Part shown: positions 36,141 to 44,545 of the stretch, one piece after another | Layout of the letters: each line of letters begins with the position of its first letter | Position numbering within the stretch: the stretch's first letter is position 1 | Assembly (NCBI GenBank): GCA_024280155.1 | Contig: JAJRQQ010000011.1 | Coordinates: forward strand, 1-45,512 | Origin: Bacteroidota bacterium | Lineage (GTDB): Bacteria; Bacteroidota; Bacteroidia; Flavobacteriales_D; Crocinitomicaceae | DNA: 45,512 bases | Direction of reading: 5' to 3' | Notes under the pieces: model-generated | Told to the model about the DNA's origin: nothing | The model's input: only the letters and a program-made list of their open reading frames with translations | Databases searched by the model: none | Program-made: the position numbers and the translations under genes

Positions 36141-37694
36141 ATGTCTAACAAGGTGAATGAAGCGCTTTTTGATTTAATACACTCTTTGACTAAATCAGAG
36201 AAAAGATATTTTAAATTGAATGCTAATCGAAGTTCAAATTCTACGGATAATAACTCAATTCGTCTTTTTGATGCGATAGCGAAGCAAAAAGAATATAATG
36301 AAGAAAAACTCTTTAAACTCTTTAAAAATGAAGCGTTTTTAAATCGATTTTCAATCACTAAAAAAAGATTATATGATAATATTTTATCGGTATTAGATAC
36401 TTATCATTCTTCAAACTCAGTAGAAGCCCAACTTTTTACAATGATTCATTCAGCTGATATTCTTTACGATAAATCACTCTATGTACAATCGAAAAGAGTG
36501 TTGAGAAGTGCAGAGAAACTAGCCTTGAAAAACAAAAACAATGGAATTCTTCTCTTGATATCTCTAAAAAACAAAAGATTGCTTGAAACGAAGGGCAATC
36601 TTCAGGTTTCTCAAGAAATGATTGATGATATCCAGACAAAGGATAATGTTCAAATTGACGAAATAAGATTGTACAATAAAATCTGGACAATAAAAAGTAG
36701 ATTATTTGACCGTCTCTCTAAAAAAGGTGTTTCAAGGTCTAAAAATGAATCAGATGAATACCAAAATCTTGCAAATGAACTTTTGGAGTTACGAATTGAG
36801 CATGTCAATGGAAAAGAAACAAAATATCTTTACTTTCATTCATTAAGCGCCTTTTTTTATGCGATAGGGGATTTTGTACAATCCCTATTTTACATGAAAA
36901 AAATTCTTTCGTTATTTGATGAAAAAAATTGCCTCGTTGAAATTAATAAACAAGTTTCTGTTCTCACAAACGCAATATTTGTCTCTGAAAAATTGGGAAT
37001 GTACAAAGATTCTGCAACATTCTTAAAGCAACTTAAAACGATTGAGCGTGAGGTGGATTCTAATGAAGATTTAGCCATTAAACTTTTTTCGAGCGTATCA
37101 AGTATTGAATTAAATATCTTTTTGAGAAAAGGTGATTTTGAAAATGCCATGAGTGTTGCCAAAAGAATTGAAAAACGATTGGATGAATTTGGGACTAAAG
37201 TCGTGCCCGTTCGAAGAGCTTTTCTTGCCTTTAAAATTGCAGTGATTTACATGGGGACCAATGATTTTTCAAACGCTTTAGCTTGGGTGAACCGAATTTT
37301 GAATGATTCTCAATTGGATAAAACAGAAGATATTATCGGTTATACGCAATTGCTCGAACTACTCATTCATGTCGAATTAAATCATGATAATCTTTTGCCT
37401 TATTTTCTTAAAAATACATTGAGATTCTTTAAAACAAGAAATCGCCTATATACCTTTGAAAAAGTATTTCTACAGTTTATTCGTAAGTTAATTAATTGTA
37501 AAGATCAATTCGAAGTTGAATCAATATGGAGAGAATTATCCAATGATTTAAGTGAAATTACCGACAATTCTTTTGAGAGTATCGCGCTTGAATATTTTGA
37601 TTTAAAATCGTGGGCAGAAGCTAAATTGAAGAAAAAAGCATTTCAGATGATTGTGCGTGAAAAATACAACGAGTCTATTCGGTCGGCTTCTTAA
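36141..37694 (+). CDS. Cytoplasmic helical-repeat protein of unknown function
   Basis: A 517-residue protein without signal peptide or membrane segment. The N-terminal stretch LFDLIHSLTKSEKRYFKLNA is followed by a long all-helical region whose spacing suggests degenerate TPR-like repeats, such as SLYVQSKRVLRSAEKLAL and GDFENAMSVAKRIEKRL. I recognise no catalytic motif. Proteins with this kind of N terminus occur singly in Flavobacteriales genomes; their role is unknown to me. The upstream 150 bases include the lipoprotein terminator and TATATTCG (36101), one base off a -7 element. The gene converges on thiL, with stops 7 bases apart. Confidence 0.75.
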   Translation: MSNKVNEALFDLIHSLTKSEKRYFKLNANRSSNSTDNNSIRLFDAIAKQKEYNEEKLFKLFKNEAFLNRFSITKKRLYDNILSVLDTYHSSNSVEAQLFTMIHSADILYDKSLYVQSKRVLRSAEKLALKNKNNGILLLISLKNKRLLETKGNLQVSQEMIDDIQTKDNVQIDEIRLYNKIWTIKSRLFDRLSKKGVSRSKNESDEYQNLANELLELRIEHVNGKETKYLYFHSLSAFFYAIGDFVQSLFYMKKILSLFDEKNCLVEINKQVSVLTNAIFVSEKLGMYKDSATFLKQLKTIEREVDSNEDLAIKLFSSVSSIELNIFLRKGDFENAMSVAKRIEKRLDEFGTKVVPVRRAFLAFKIAVIYMGTNDFSNALAWVNRILNDSQLDKTEDIIGYTQLLELLIHVELNHDNLLPYFLKNTLRFFKTRNRLYTFEKVFLQFIRKLINCKDQFEVESIWRELSNDLSEITDNSFESIALEYFDLKSWAEAKLKKKAFQMIVREKYNESIRSAS

Positions 37695-37701
37695 TCAAGT
37701 A

Positions 37702-38736
37702 TTATTTCATAGTATCCCAACCTTGAGCAAGGAGTTCTATTGCTGCTCCATTTTTGTCAATGTAATATTGACCGTCTTTTTCATTTGTGATATGCCCAAT
37801 AACTGTCATGTGGGGGTTTCCTTTAATTTTGTCGTAATCCGATTGAGAAATAGTGAACAACAATTCATAATCTTCACCACCATTCATCGCGCAAGTATTC
37901 GGGTCAAGACTAAAGTCAATTGCAGTCATTGAAGTTTGACCATCAATAGGTAGTTTTTCATCATAGATATGACAACCGACTTTACTTGATTTACAAATAT
38001 GAAGAACTTCTGAGGCTAAACCATCGGAAATATCAATCATAGAAGAAGGAGTAACATCTAGTTCTTTCAAAAAACGCACAACATCAACTCTTGCCTCTGG
38101 TTTTAGTTGTCTCTCAATGATGTAATCATGTCCATCTAAATCAGGTTGAATGTTTGGATTGGCATTATAGACTTCTTTTTCTCTTTCCAAAACTTGTAAC
38201 CCTACATATGCAGCACCTAAATCACCAGAAACAACTAATAAATCATGTTCTTTTGCGCCTGAACGATAAGTTACTTCATCTTTATTTGCTCGTCCTATAA
38301 CAGTAATACTAATTGTTAATCCGGACAAAGAAGAAGATGTGTCCCCTCCAATTAAATCAACTTTATAGAATTTACAAGCTGTGTGAATTCCATCGTATAA
38401 TTCTTCCAGTGCTTCTACAGGGAATCGATTTGATACAGCAATTGATACAGTGATTTGTTCTGCAACTCCATTCATCGCACAGATGTCGGAAATGTTAGTC
38501 GCTACAGCTTTGTACCCCAAATGTTTTAGAGGCATATACATTAAATTAAAATGTACACCTTCGATGAGCATATCTGTTGACACGAGTTGAACTTCTTTGT
38601 CAGAAAGTGAAAGAACAGCAGCGTCATCGCCGATTCCATAAACAGTGTGCTTGTTTTCATTTTTAAAATTTTGCGTCAAATGCTCAATCAATCCAAATTC
38701 ACCTAATTTCTCTAACTCTGTACGTTGCTCGCTCAT
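37702..38736 (-). CDS. thiL: Thiamine-monophosphate kinase ThiL
   Basis: ThiL phosphorylates thiamine monophosphate to the pyrophosphate using ATP, the last step of thiamine cofactor synthesis. The 344-residue protein has the PurM-like fold signatures: GIGDDAAVL, STDMLIEGVHFNL, LGYKAVATNISDICAM, DLIGGDTSSS, MIDISDGLASEV and MNGGEDYELLF. Length is normal. It is transcribed alone on the minus strand. TAATTTTG on the minus strand (38760-38753) would suit a -7 element 17 bases before the ATG, but there is no TTG at the right spacing. Confidence 0.96.
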   Translation of the reverse strand: MSEQRTELEKLGEFGLIEHLTQNFKNENKHTVYGIGDDAAVLSLSDKEVQLVSTDMLIEGVHFNLMYMPLKHLGYKAVATNISDICAMNGVAEQITVSIAVSNRFPVEALEELYDGIHTACKFYKVDLIGGDTSSSLSGLTISITVIGRANKDEVTYRSGAKEHDLLVVSGDLGAAYVGLQVLEREKEVYNANPNIQPDLDGHDYIIERQLKPEARVDVVRFLKELDVTPSSMIDISDGLASEVLHICKSSKVGCHIYDEKLPIDGQTSMTAIDFSLDPNTCAMNGGEDYELLFTISQSDYDKIKGNPHMTVIGHITNEKDGQYYIDKNGAAIELLAQGWDTMK

Positions 38737-39104
38737 TGATTCAATTTTTTGCCAAAATTAGCGATAATCATTTGATTTTATCATTTTTAATCAAAAACGA
38801 TTAAAATTTGCTCAAAAAATGCCAAATTTTCTTGAAAAGGTTGTTTTTTTATTCATTTTCTCATTTTTTTTGTTCATTCTCTAGTGGGAAATATTCATTT
38901 AGAACCACAGTTTAATCAATCAGAACTACATTTAAAATGAGTTTTTTATCACTTAAAATAGATACGAAACGATTGTTTTTATCGTTAAAGTCATTCTTTT
39001 CATCGTTAAAAACTACTATGCGTGCATTGTTTTTGTAAAAAATCATTTTAGCAACCGAAGTCTTGCTAAAACGTTTAGTATATAGAATCCCTAAACTATG
39101 TATT
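38737..39104. other. Divergent intergenic region between thiL and the surface-protein gene
   Basis: AT-rich and without ORFs. It holds a possible -7 element for thiL (38753-38760) and a short AT-only inverted repeat TTTTAATC/GATTAAAA (38785-38806). ATCGTTAAA occurs twice, 21 bases apart (38981-38989 and 39002-39010), with an inverted AACGAT at 38968-38973. The last group, about 100 bases upstream of the surface-protein start, could be a regulator site. I see no exact plus-strand promoter. Confidence 0.45.
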
Positions 39105-42100
39105 ATGAAAGCAATTGTACTTTATCTGATTTTTGTATCCCTACCACTACATTTTTTAGCCCAAGATTCACATGAAATTTTAGAAAGTTTTTTTCTACCA
39201 AAACCAATTCATGTTTTTGAAGAAAATATTGGTGTTACTCCAAACGATTATCAAAATCAAGCATTCATTGATCACATTGATTATCGTTATCAAATTTTTC
39301 GTAAATCGATAGAAGAAAGAGTTGAACAGAATGAAATTATTACAGATTCTGCTTTTCAAATGGAATATACCTTATTAGTGGATTCTGTGAAAAATGAAAA
39401 GGATGACTTTAATTCGATTCCAAATTCACCCGGGAATAAAGCGCCAAATGGTCCTTGTGTGAATATGGATTTTGAACAAGGTGATTTGTCAGGTTGGACG
39501 TTAATTCGTGGAGATGTCGATGGTTCCGCCCCATATTCTTTCGTAAATCCTTTCTTAACTGGTCCAGGCCCTTATCATCAAATTTTTGGTGGAGGAGTAG
39601 ATCCGGTTTGTGGAATTTCTCGAGTTAATCCTCTTGGAGGAAATTTTTCTACTCGCTTAGGGAATGGAACAGGGGTTGGTGCCCGCGCAGCTAAAATGAC
39701 GCAAACATTTTTAGTTGATGCTACTAACTATTTGTTTACCTACAGTTATGCTGTTGTTTTTCAATCTCCTGCCGGACATCCATTGAATGCTTTGCCTTAT
39801 TTTACAGTTCGAGTTTATGATGCGCAAGGGAATAATGTTCCTTGTGGGGAGTATTCTGTGATTGCTGACCAAGCAAATGCTCCGGGTTATCAACAAACGA
39901 CTTTTGGTGGTAGTGTTGTCTTGTATAAAGATTGGCAATCTGTTTTTGTGAATTTAACAGCTCTCATTGGACAGAATGTTACGGTAGAATTTACCGCAGG
40001 AGACTGTTCTTATACAGGTCATTTCGGTTACGCTTATGTTGATGCAAGTTGTGCAATGCAACAAATAATTGCAAGTCAAAATATAATTTGTCAGGGAGAT
40101 TCTGCAACCTTAACAGCACCTCCTGGAGCAGCAAGTTACTTGTGGAGCAATGGAGCAACAACACAATCAACAGTGGTTTATAATGGAGGGAATTATTCTT
40201 GTACATTAACACCATTCGCTGGTGGTGGTTGTTCGATTACCTTAGATGTGACTATTACCGAAAATCCTTCGCCAACAGCCGATTTTATTCCTTCAACCAA
40301 TGTTCTTTGTGCCAATGATACGGTTTCATTCTTAAATAATTCAACAATTCCGAATCCTGGTGTAATCACTGGGTATAAATGGGATTTTGGAGACGGAGCT
40401 GTAACTAATTTCTCAATGGGAAATATGGTCGGAGTGACTAATTCTAGCGGAACATACTTAAATCCAAATCACTGGTATACCAATGGAGGGACTTACAATG
40501 TTACTTTGTATGTACAATCGGCTGATGGTTGCCTAGATTCTATTTCGAATACATTAACTGTCAATGCTTTACCAAATGTTGTGGCCAATGCAACAGGCAC
40601 AGTTCTTTGTGAGAATGCGAGTGTAACATTAACAGGTTCAGGAGCAGTTTATTATGTTTGGGATAATAATGTCATCGATGGAGTTTCATTTATTCCGCCA
40701 GTGGGAACAACAACTTACACGGTTGTCGGAACGGATGCAAATGGTTGCTCAAATTCTGCAAGTGTAGATATTTTAGTGAATGCTCTTCCAAATGTTGTTG
40801 CCAATGCAACAGGCACAGTTCTTTGTGAGAATGCGAGTGTAACATTAACAGGTTCAGGAGCGGTTTCTTATGTTTGGGATAATAATGTCATCGATGGAGT
40901 TTCATTCATTCCTCCAGTAGGAACAACAACTTACACTGTAACAGGAACGGATGCGAATGGCTGTATGAATTCTGCAAGTGTAGATATTTTAGTGAATCCT
41001 CTTCCAAATGTTGTTGCAAATGCAACAGGAACGGTTCTTTGTGAGAATGCGAGTGCAACATTAACAGGTTCAGGTGCGGTTTCTTATGTTTGGGATAATA
41101 ATGTCATCGATGGAGTTTCATTCATTCCACCAGTAGGAACAACAACTTACACGGTTATCGGAACGGATGCAAATGGTTGCTCAAATTCTGCGAGTGTAGA
41201 TATTTTAGTGAATGCTTTACCAAATGTTGTGGCCAATGCAACAGGAACAATTCTTTGTGAGAATGCGAGTGCATCATTAACAGGTTCAGGTGCAGTTTCT
41301 TATGTTTGGGATAATAATGTCATCGATGGAGTCTCATTTATTCCACCAGTAGGAACAACAACTTACACGGTTATCGGAACGGATGCAAATGGTTGCTCAA
41401 ATTCTGCGAGTGTAGATATTTTAGTGAATGCTTTACCAAATGTTGTTGCTAATGCAACAGGAATAATTCTTTGTGAGAATGCGAGTACAACATTAACAGG
41501 TTCAGGAGCGGTTTCTTATGTTTGGGATAACAATGTCATCGATGGAGTTTCATTCATTCCTCCAGTGGGAACGACAACTTATACCGTTACAGGAACAGAT
41601 GCAAATGGTTGTATGAATTCTGCAAGTGTGGATATTTTAGTGAATGCTTTACCAAATGTAGTCGCCAATGCAACAGGCACAGTTCTTTGTGAGAATGCGA
41701 GCACAACATTAACAGGTTCAGGAGCGGTTTCTTATGTTTGGGATAATAATGTCATCGATGGAGTTTCATTCATTCCACCAGTAGGAACGACAACTTATAC
41801 AGTTGTCGGAACGGATGCAAATGGTTGCTCAAATTCTGCAAGTGTGGATATTTTAGTCAATCCTCTTCCAAATGTTGTGGGTGGAAATGATGTGGAGATA
41901 TGTGATGGGAATTCGGTGACACTTTCTGCAACAGGTGCAAATTCATTTTCTTGGACAGGTGGTATTCAAAATGGAGTAGCTTTTTACCCAGCTGTTGGTC
42001 AATACACTCATATAGTAACAGGTACAGATATAAATAATTGCCAAAATTTAGATACCGTTCAAGTTTTGGTAAATCCAAATCCGATTGTGAATGCAGGAAA

Positions 42101-43043
42101 TGATGTCTCAGCTTGTGCGGGCGATTCAATAGTACTCAATGCAACAGGTTCTCCTTCGCCAACATGGAATATGTCAATTCAGAACAATGTACCATTTTTA
42201 CAAAACATTGGGACACAATTTTATATAGCTTCTGATACGTTGCCTACAGGTTGTTTCGATGCAGATACAGTGATGGTGAAAGTAAATCCAAATCCAGTAG
42301 TGACTTCAAATAATGCTGAAATTTGTGAAGGAGAAGGGGTGACTTTATTTGGACAAGGTGCGTTGACTTATGATTGGTCGGATGGAGTAATAGACGGAGT
42401 AACTTTCTACCCTACGATTTCTCACGATTATCAAGTGGTTGGAACAGATGTAAATGGTTGTACTGGTCGAGCAACGGCAAAAGTGATCGTAAATCCAAAT
42501 CCAGTAGCTGATTTTATTTGGTTAGAAGATGAGGTTTCTACAGTTTCTCCAATTGCAATTTTTGATAACCTGTCAACCGGAGGAAGTATTTACGCATGGG
42601 ATTTCAATGATTTTTCTTCTACAAGTTACGAATTTGAACCTGTACATACTTTTCCAGATGATCAAGGTGGAATTTACGTAGTAACTCTAACTGTAACATC
42701 CGACAAAGGTTGTATCGATGAGGTTCAGAAATACATCACGGTTGAGCAAGATTACACGATTTTTGTTCCGAATGCATTTACGCCAGACGGAGATGATTAC
42801 AACCAATTCTTCAAGCCAGAAATGACAGGTTTTGATGAGTATGATTACACTTTGTACATCTTCAATCGTTGGGGAGAATTGATTTTCGAATCACACGACA
42901 TGAGTGTTGGTTGGAACGGAACTTATGCGAGTGGAGAGTATGGGCAGTCGCAAGATGGAGTTTTTACATGGAAGATTATTGCGAAAGTGAAAAATTCTGG
43001 AGAACGCAAACAGTTTGTAGGTCATGTTGCTTTGTTGAAATAG
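39105..43043 (+). CDS. Large repeat-containing surface protein, T9SS type B (CHU_C) sorting domain
   Basis: I start at 39105 (MKAIVLYLIFVSLPLHFLAQ), which gives a proper signal peptide; the frame is open to 39063. The mature 1290 residues comprise an N-terminal region, a jelly-roll-like ligand-binding region (about 125-320, with CVNMDFEQGDLSGW) and an Ig-like repeat. A PKD domain (YKWDFGDGAV, about 400-490) follows, then six near-identical 72-residue repeats and three more divergent ones. A second PKD-like segment precedes the gliding-motility-associated C-terminal domain (VPNAFTPDGDDYNQFF, IFNRWGELIFES, DGVFTWK). That domain directs T9SS export and surface attachment. Repeats carry two Cys each (LCENAS and NGCSNS), likely forming disulfides. 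A surface adhesin or matrix role is plausible. It stands alone with a terminator. Confidence 0.92.
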   Translation: MKAIVLYLIFVSLPLHFLAQDSHEILESFFLPKPIHVFEENIGVTPNDYQNQAFIDHIDYRYQIFRKSIEERVEQNEIITDSAFQMEYTLLVDSVKNEKDDFNSIPNSPGNKAPNGPCVNMDFEQGDLSGWTLIRGDVDGSAPYSFVNPFLTGPGPYHQIFGGGVDPVCGISRVNPLGGNFSTRLGNGTGVGARAAKMTQTFLVDATNYLFTYSYAVVFQSPAGHPLNALPYFTVRVYDAQGNNVPCGEYSVIADQANAPGYQQTTFGGSVVLYKDWQSVFVNLTALIGQNVTVEFTAGDCSYTGHFGYAYVDASCAMQQIIASQNIICQGDSATLTAPPGAASYLWSNGATTQSTVVYNGGNYSCTLTPFAGGGCSITLDVTITENPSPTADFIPSTNVLCANDTVSFLNNSTIPNPGVITGYKWDFGDGAVTNFSMGNMVGVTNSSGTYLNPNHWYTNGGTYNVTLYVQSADGCLDSISNTLTVNALPNVVANATGTVLCENASVTLTGSGAVYYVWDNNVIDGVSFIPPVGTTTYTVVGTDANGCSNSASVDILVNALPNVVANATGTVLCENASVTLTGSGAVSYVWDNNVIDGVSFIPPVGTTTYTVTGTDANGCMNSASVDILVNPLPNVVANATGTVLCENASATLTGSGAVSYVWDNNVIDGVSFIPPVGTTTYTVIGTDANGCSNSASVDILVNALPNVVANATGTILCENASASLTGSGAVSYVWDNNVIDGVSFIPPVGTTTYTVIGTDANGCSNSASVDILVNALPNVVANATGIILCENASTTLTGSGAVSYVWDNNVIDGVSFIPPVGTTTYTVTGTDANGCMNSASVDILVNALPNVVANATGTVLCENASTTLTGSGAVSYVWDNNVIDGVSFIPPVGTTTYTVVGTDANGCSNSASVDILVNPLPNVVGGNDVEICDGNSVTLSATGANSFSWTGGIQNGVAFYPAVGQYTHIVTGTDINNCQNLDTVQVLVNPNPIVNAGNDVSACAGDSIVLNATGSPSPTWNMSIQNNVPFLQNIGTQFYIASDTLPTGCFDADTVMVKVNPNPVVTSNNAEICEGEGVTLFGQGALTYDWSDGVIDGVTFYPTISHDYQVVGTDVNGCTGRATAKVIVNPNPVADFIWLEDEVSTVSPIAIFDNLSTGGSIYAWDFNDFSSTSYEFEPVHTFPDDQGGIYVVTLTVTSDKGCIDEVQKYITVEQDYTIFVPNAFTPDGDDYNQFFKPEMTGFDEYDYTLYIFNRWGELIFESHDMSVGWNGTYASGEYGQSQDGVFTWKIIAKVKNSGERKQFVGHVALLK
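40572..41867 (+). repeat. Six tandem copies of a 216-bp coding repeat
   Basis: Copies start at 40572, 40788, 41004, 41220, 41436 and 41652, each exactly 216 bp (72 codons, starting PNVVANATGT). They are nearly identical in DNA, with differences mostly at single bases. Three diverged protein-level copies follow to about 42500. The exact period keeps the frame, so copy number can change by recombination without disrupting the protein. Confidence 0.97.
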
Positions 43044-43060
43044 AACAAAGTCCTAGGTAG

Positions 43061-43098
43061 AAAAACGCATATTTGTGAAAGCAGGTATGCGTTTTTTT
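43061..43098 (+). terminator. Intrinsic terminator after the surface-protein gene
   Basis: AAAAACGCATA (43061-43071) pairs with TATGCGTTTTT (43086-43096) around a 14-base loop, and the T-run extends to 43098. It starts 18 bases after the stop codon. Confidence 0.9.
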
Positions 43099-43162
43099 GA
43101 TAAATTTAACCTTGAAAATAAAAAACTTGCATTTGCTAGTTGAATCTACGTATACCTAAACA

Positions 43163-43600
43163 ATGAAATTAAAATTATTAATTATTTTTGTACTGGTCAG
43201 TTTTTTTACTTTTTCACAGTGGAACGTAGAATCAGACACTAATTTTATATTATACAAGACTGAAAATGATTTATTTTATATAGATTCATCTGGAATAGGT
43301 TATTATTGTGGTTTGTACCCTGATGATGAAGATTATGTTTATACATATTACAGGAGAGTCGATAGAAATGATTTAGTTTTTTTTAAAGAATTATCACTAA
43401 AAAATGAATATTATACTATTGGCTTCTTACAATTAAAAAACAAAAAAGTTTATAGTAATATTTATGATTGTTGGACACCTTGCTTTATATGGTTATATTT
43501 TGATAATTCAGACAAATTAATAAGGCAAGAATTTTATTCAGATGGGGAAATTATAAATCCTCAAATTTTTAAAGTGCCCCCGCTACCGCACGAAGAATAA
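43163..43600 (+). CDS. Small exported protein, function unknown
   Basis: The 145-residue product has a signal peptide (about 1-18, FFTFSQ) and a mature part rich in Tyr, Asp and Asn. CGLYPDDEDYVYTYYRRVDR and IYDCWTPCFIWLYFD include four Cys in all. No family is recognised. Its last residues (VPPLPHEE) are encoded by sequence that matches the repeat blocks after the other small genes in this zone, so the 3' end may have been shaped by recombination. AT content is higher than in the core genes. The setting next to RHS and transposase remnants allows an orphan immunity or accessory function, but nothing in the sequence proves it. Confidence 0.65.
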   Translation: MKLKLLIIFVLVSFFTFSQWNVESDTNFILYKTENDLFYIDSSGIGYYCGLYPDDEDYVYTYYRRVDRNDLVFFKELSLKNEYYTIGFLQLKNKKVYSNIYDCWTPCFIWLYFDNSDKLIRQEFYSDGEIINPQIFKVPPLPHEE

Positions 43601-43603
43601 ACT

Positions 43604-43644
43604 AAAAAGCTACCTCGCGAACCTTTCGCGGGGGGTTGCTTTTT
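43604..43644 (+). terminator. Hairpin repeat acting as terminator, complete copy
   Basis: AAAAAGC (43604-43610) pairs with GCTTTTT (43638-43644), and an inner stem CGCG (43616-43619) pairs with CGCG (43627-43630), with CC/GG and G-T pairs between. It immediately follows the stop of the small exported protein gene. The 5' arm (CTACCTCGCGAACCTTTC) recurs at 44401-44418 and 45178-45195, and in inverted form at 43846-43865, so it is a dispersed repeat as well as a likely terminator. Confidence 0.75.
43610..43629 (+). repeat. REP-like inverted repeat, left copy
   Basis: The 20 bases at 43610-43629 (CTACCTCGCGAACCTTTCGC) are the exact reverse complement of 43846-43865. The two copies flank the RAYT-like remnant, the usual arrangement of REP sequences around their transposase gene. 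The repeat itself contains the short palindrome-like pair CGCGA...TCGCG. Confidence 0.7.
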
Positions 43645-43646
43645 AA

Positions 43647-43817
43647 AACCAACATTCTAAAAAAGGAAATAAAGTTACTTCTGAAAAAATTAAGTATATT
43701 CACAACAATCCAGTAGATGTAGATTTAATTTTTAAAACTGAGCAATATTTATATAGCAGTGCTATTAATTATATATGAGAAAAAGGAACGATAGATGGAG
43801 TTGTTGTGGTTAAATAA
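43647..43817 (+). pseudogene. C-terminal remnant of a REP-associated (Y1) transposase
   Basis: In the frame starting at 43647 the translation gives EKIKYIHNNPVDVDLIF and TEQYLYSSAINYI. A TGA (43776-43778) follows, then EKGTIDGVVVVK and a true stop at 43815. IHNNPV...YLYSSA is the signature C-terminal end of RAYT/IS200-like Y1 transposases, where an aromatic or glycine-rich GxKG segment follows. The internal TGA probably replaced GGA. The catalytic HUH and Tyr parts are missing, so only about the last 55 codons survive. Inverted 20-base repeats flank it. It is not functional. Confidence 0.8.
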
Positions 43818-43845
43818 AGTTTTTGGGTTAGGTGTTCAAGGCCAT

Positions 43846-43865
43846 GCGAAAGGTTCGCGAGGTAG
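43846..43865 (-). repeat. REP-like inverted repeat, right copy
   Basis: GCGAAAGGTTCGCGAGGTAG is the exact reverse complement of 43610-43629 and closes the inverted pair around the transposase remnant. It is the only copy of the four in minus orientation. Confidence 0.7.
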
Positions 43866-43911
43866 TTTAGGTTTAGTCTTTTTTTATCAACTAAAAATTG
43901 CAACATTTTTC

Positions 43912-44292
43912 ATGTTATTTATTATACTAAGTTCATGTCAAACTTTAAACCAGAAAAGTAAAATACACTATTCAGAAGGAGTCGGTTACGAGTACAATAA
44001 AACTATCCTCCATATTTATTTTGAGCAAGGATTTAAGGATACTGAAATGTTTGTAATTGTTGATTCGACAATTATATTGCACGACTTTTTGACTACAAAT
44101 AAATCAGTTGGCCTTGCTTTAGAGGTTAATATTGATTTGCCAAAGAAGGGACAAATATTAAAAATATTACTTAATAAAAAATATTACAGTGTTAAATTCC
44201 CAGTAAATAAAGGGTATAACATACTGACAGTCAACAGAGGGCTTCTTAAAGGTCAGTTTCTATTTCAAAAGAAGCACCACTATTACGATTAA
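43912..44292 (+). CDS. Small putative lipoprotein, function unknown
   Basis: I start at 43912 (MLFIILSSCQTLNQKS), which gives a lipobox LSSC with Cys at residue 9; the signal is short and has no positive charge before it. The frame is open to an ATG at 43795, but that part overlaps the transposase remnant and the inverted repeat and is probably not native coding. An upstream non-ATG start within LKIATFFMLF would add a Lys and a longer hydrophobic stretch and is a fair alternative. The mature part of about 118 residues is beta-rich (ILHIYFEQGFKDTEMFVIVD). No family is recognised. Confidence 0.55.
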   Translation: MLFIILSSCQTLNQKSKIHYSEGVGYEYNKTILHIYFEQGFKDTEMFVIVDSTIILHDFLTTNKSVGLALEVNIDLPKKGQILKILLNKKYYSVKFPVNKGYNILTVNRGLLKGQFLFQKKHHYYD

Positions 44293-44390
44293 AAAAAGCT
44301 ATGCACATTCCACAACAATAGCCCCCGCTAATCCGCGAATAACAAACCACACCGCTGGTTCGCAATGCCCTCACTTCCGCCCAAATAACA

Positions 44391-44418
44391 AACTAAAAAG
44401 CTACCTCGCGAACCTTTC
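44391..44418 (+). repeat. Hairpin repeat, 5' half copy
   Basis: The block AACTAAAAAGC (44391-44401) runs on into the repeat arm CTACCTCGCGAACCTTTC (44401-44418). It matches the arm at 43610, but the 3' arm needed for the hairpin is missing; CAACTTTTTTTCC follows instead. Confidence 0.85.
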
Positions 44419-44429
44419 AACTTTTTTTC

Positions 44430-44522
44430 CTATCTTTAAACATCGAAACACTCCAAAACATAGCACCAAATCTCTTCCCAAAACGCACCACCCCATACCC
44501 ATTTGGGGTTAGTTTGGATTAA
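44430..44522 (+). pseudogene. Degenerate RHS core fragment, copy A
   Basis: In one frame this reads LSLNIETLQNIAPN, then LFPKRTTPYPFGVSLD and a stop (44520-44522). YPFG a short way before a YRYxFxG motif is typical of the end of Bacteroidota RHS cores. Copy B at 45252-45389 has the same frame and nearly the same sequence and continues into YRY, which supports a coding origin. It is cut off at both ends and cannot be a functional gene. Confidence 0.7.
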
Positions 44523-44545
44523 AGAATTGGAAAAAATTACAAATA

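Larger units (their letters stand above)
44293..44545. other. Repeat block between two small exported-protein genes
   Basis: Starting with an AATAACAAACTAAAAAGC block (about 44383-44400), it carries a 5' half-copy of the hairpin repeat (44401-44418), then the degenerate RHS core fragment (44430-44522). The part at 44300-44390 is notably richer in C than its surroundings and shares CCCCCGCTA and CGAATAA pieces with the sequence at the end of the 43163 gene. I see no promoter motif. Confidence 0.6.

Noticed and set aside
38753..38760. TAATTTTG (minus strand) as thiL promoter
   Set aside because: Position relative to the ATG is good, but no -33 element at suitable spacing.
40572..41867. CRISPR-like array
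   Set aside because: Units are 216 bp, contiguous and coding, without spacers.
43795..43911. N-terminal extension of the small lipoprotein
   Set aside because: It covers the end of the transposase remnant and the inverted repeat, and would bury the lipobox.
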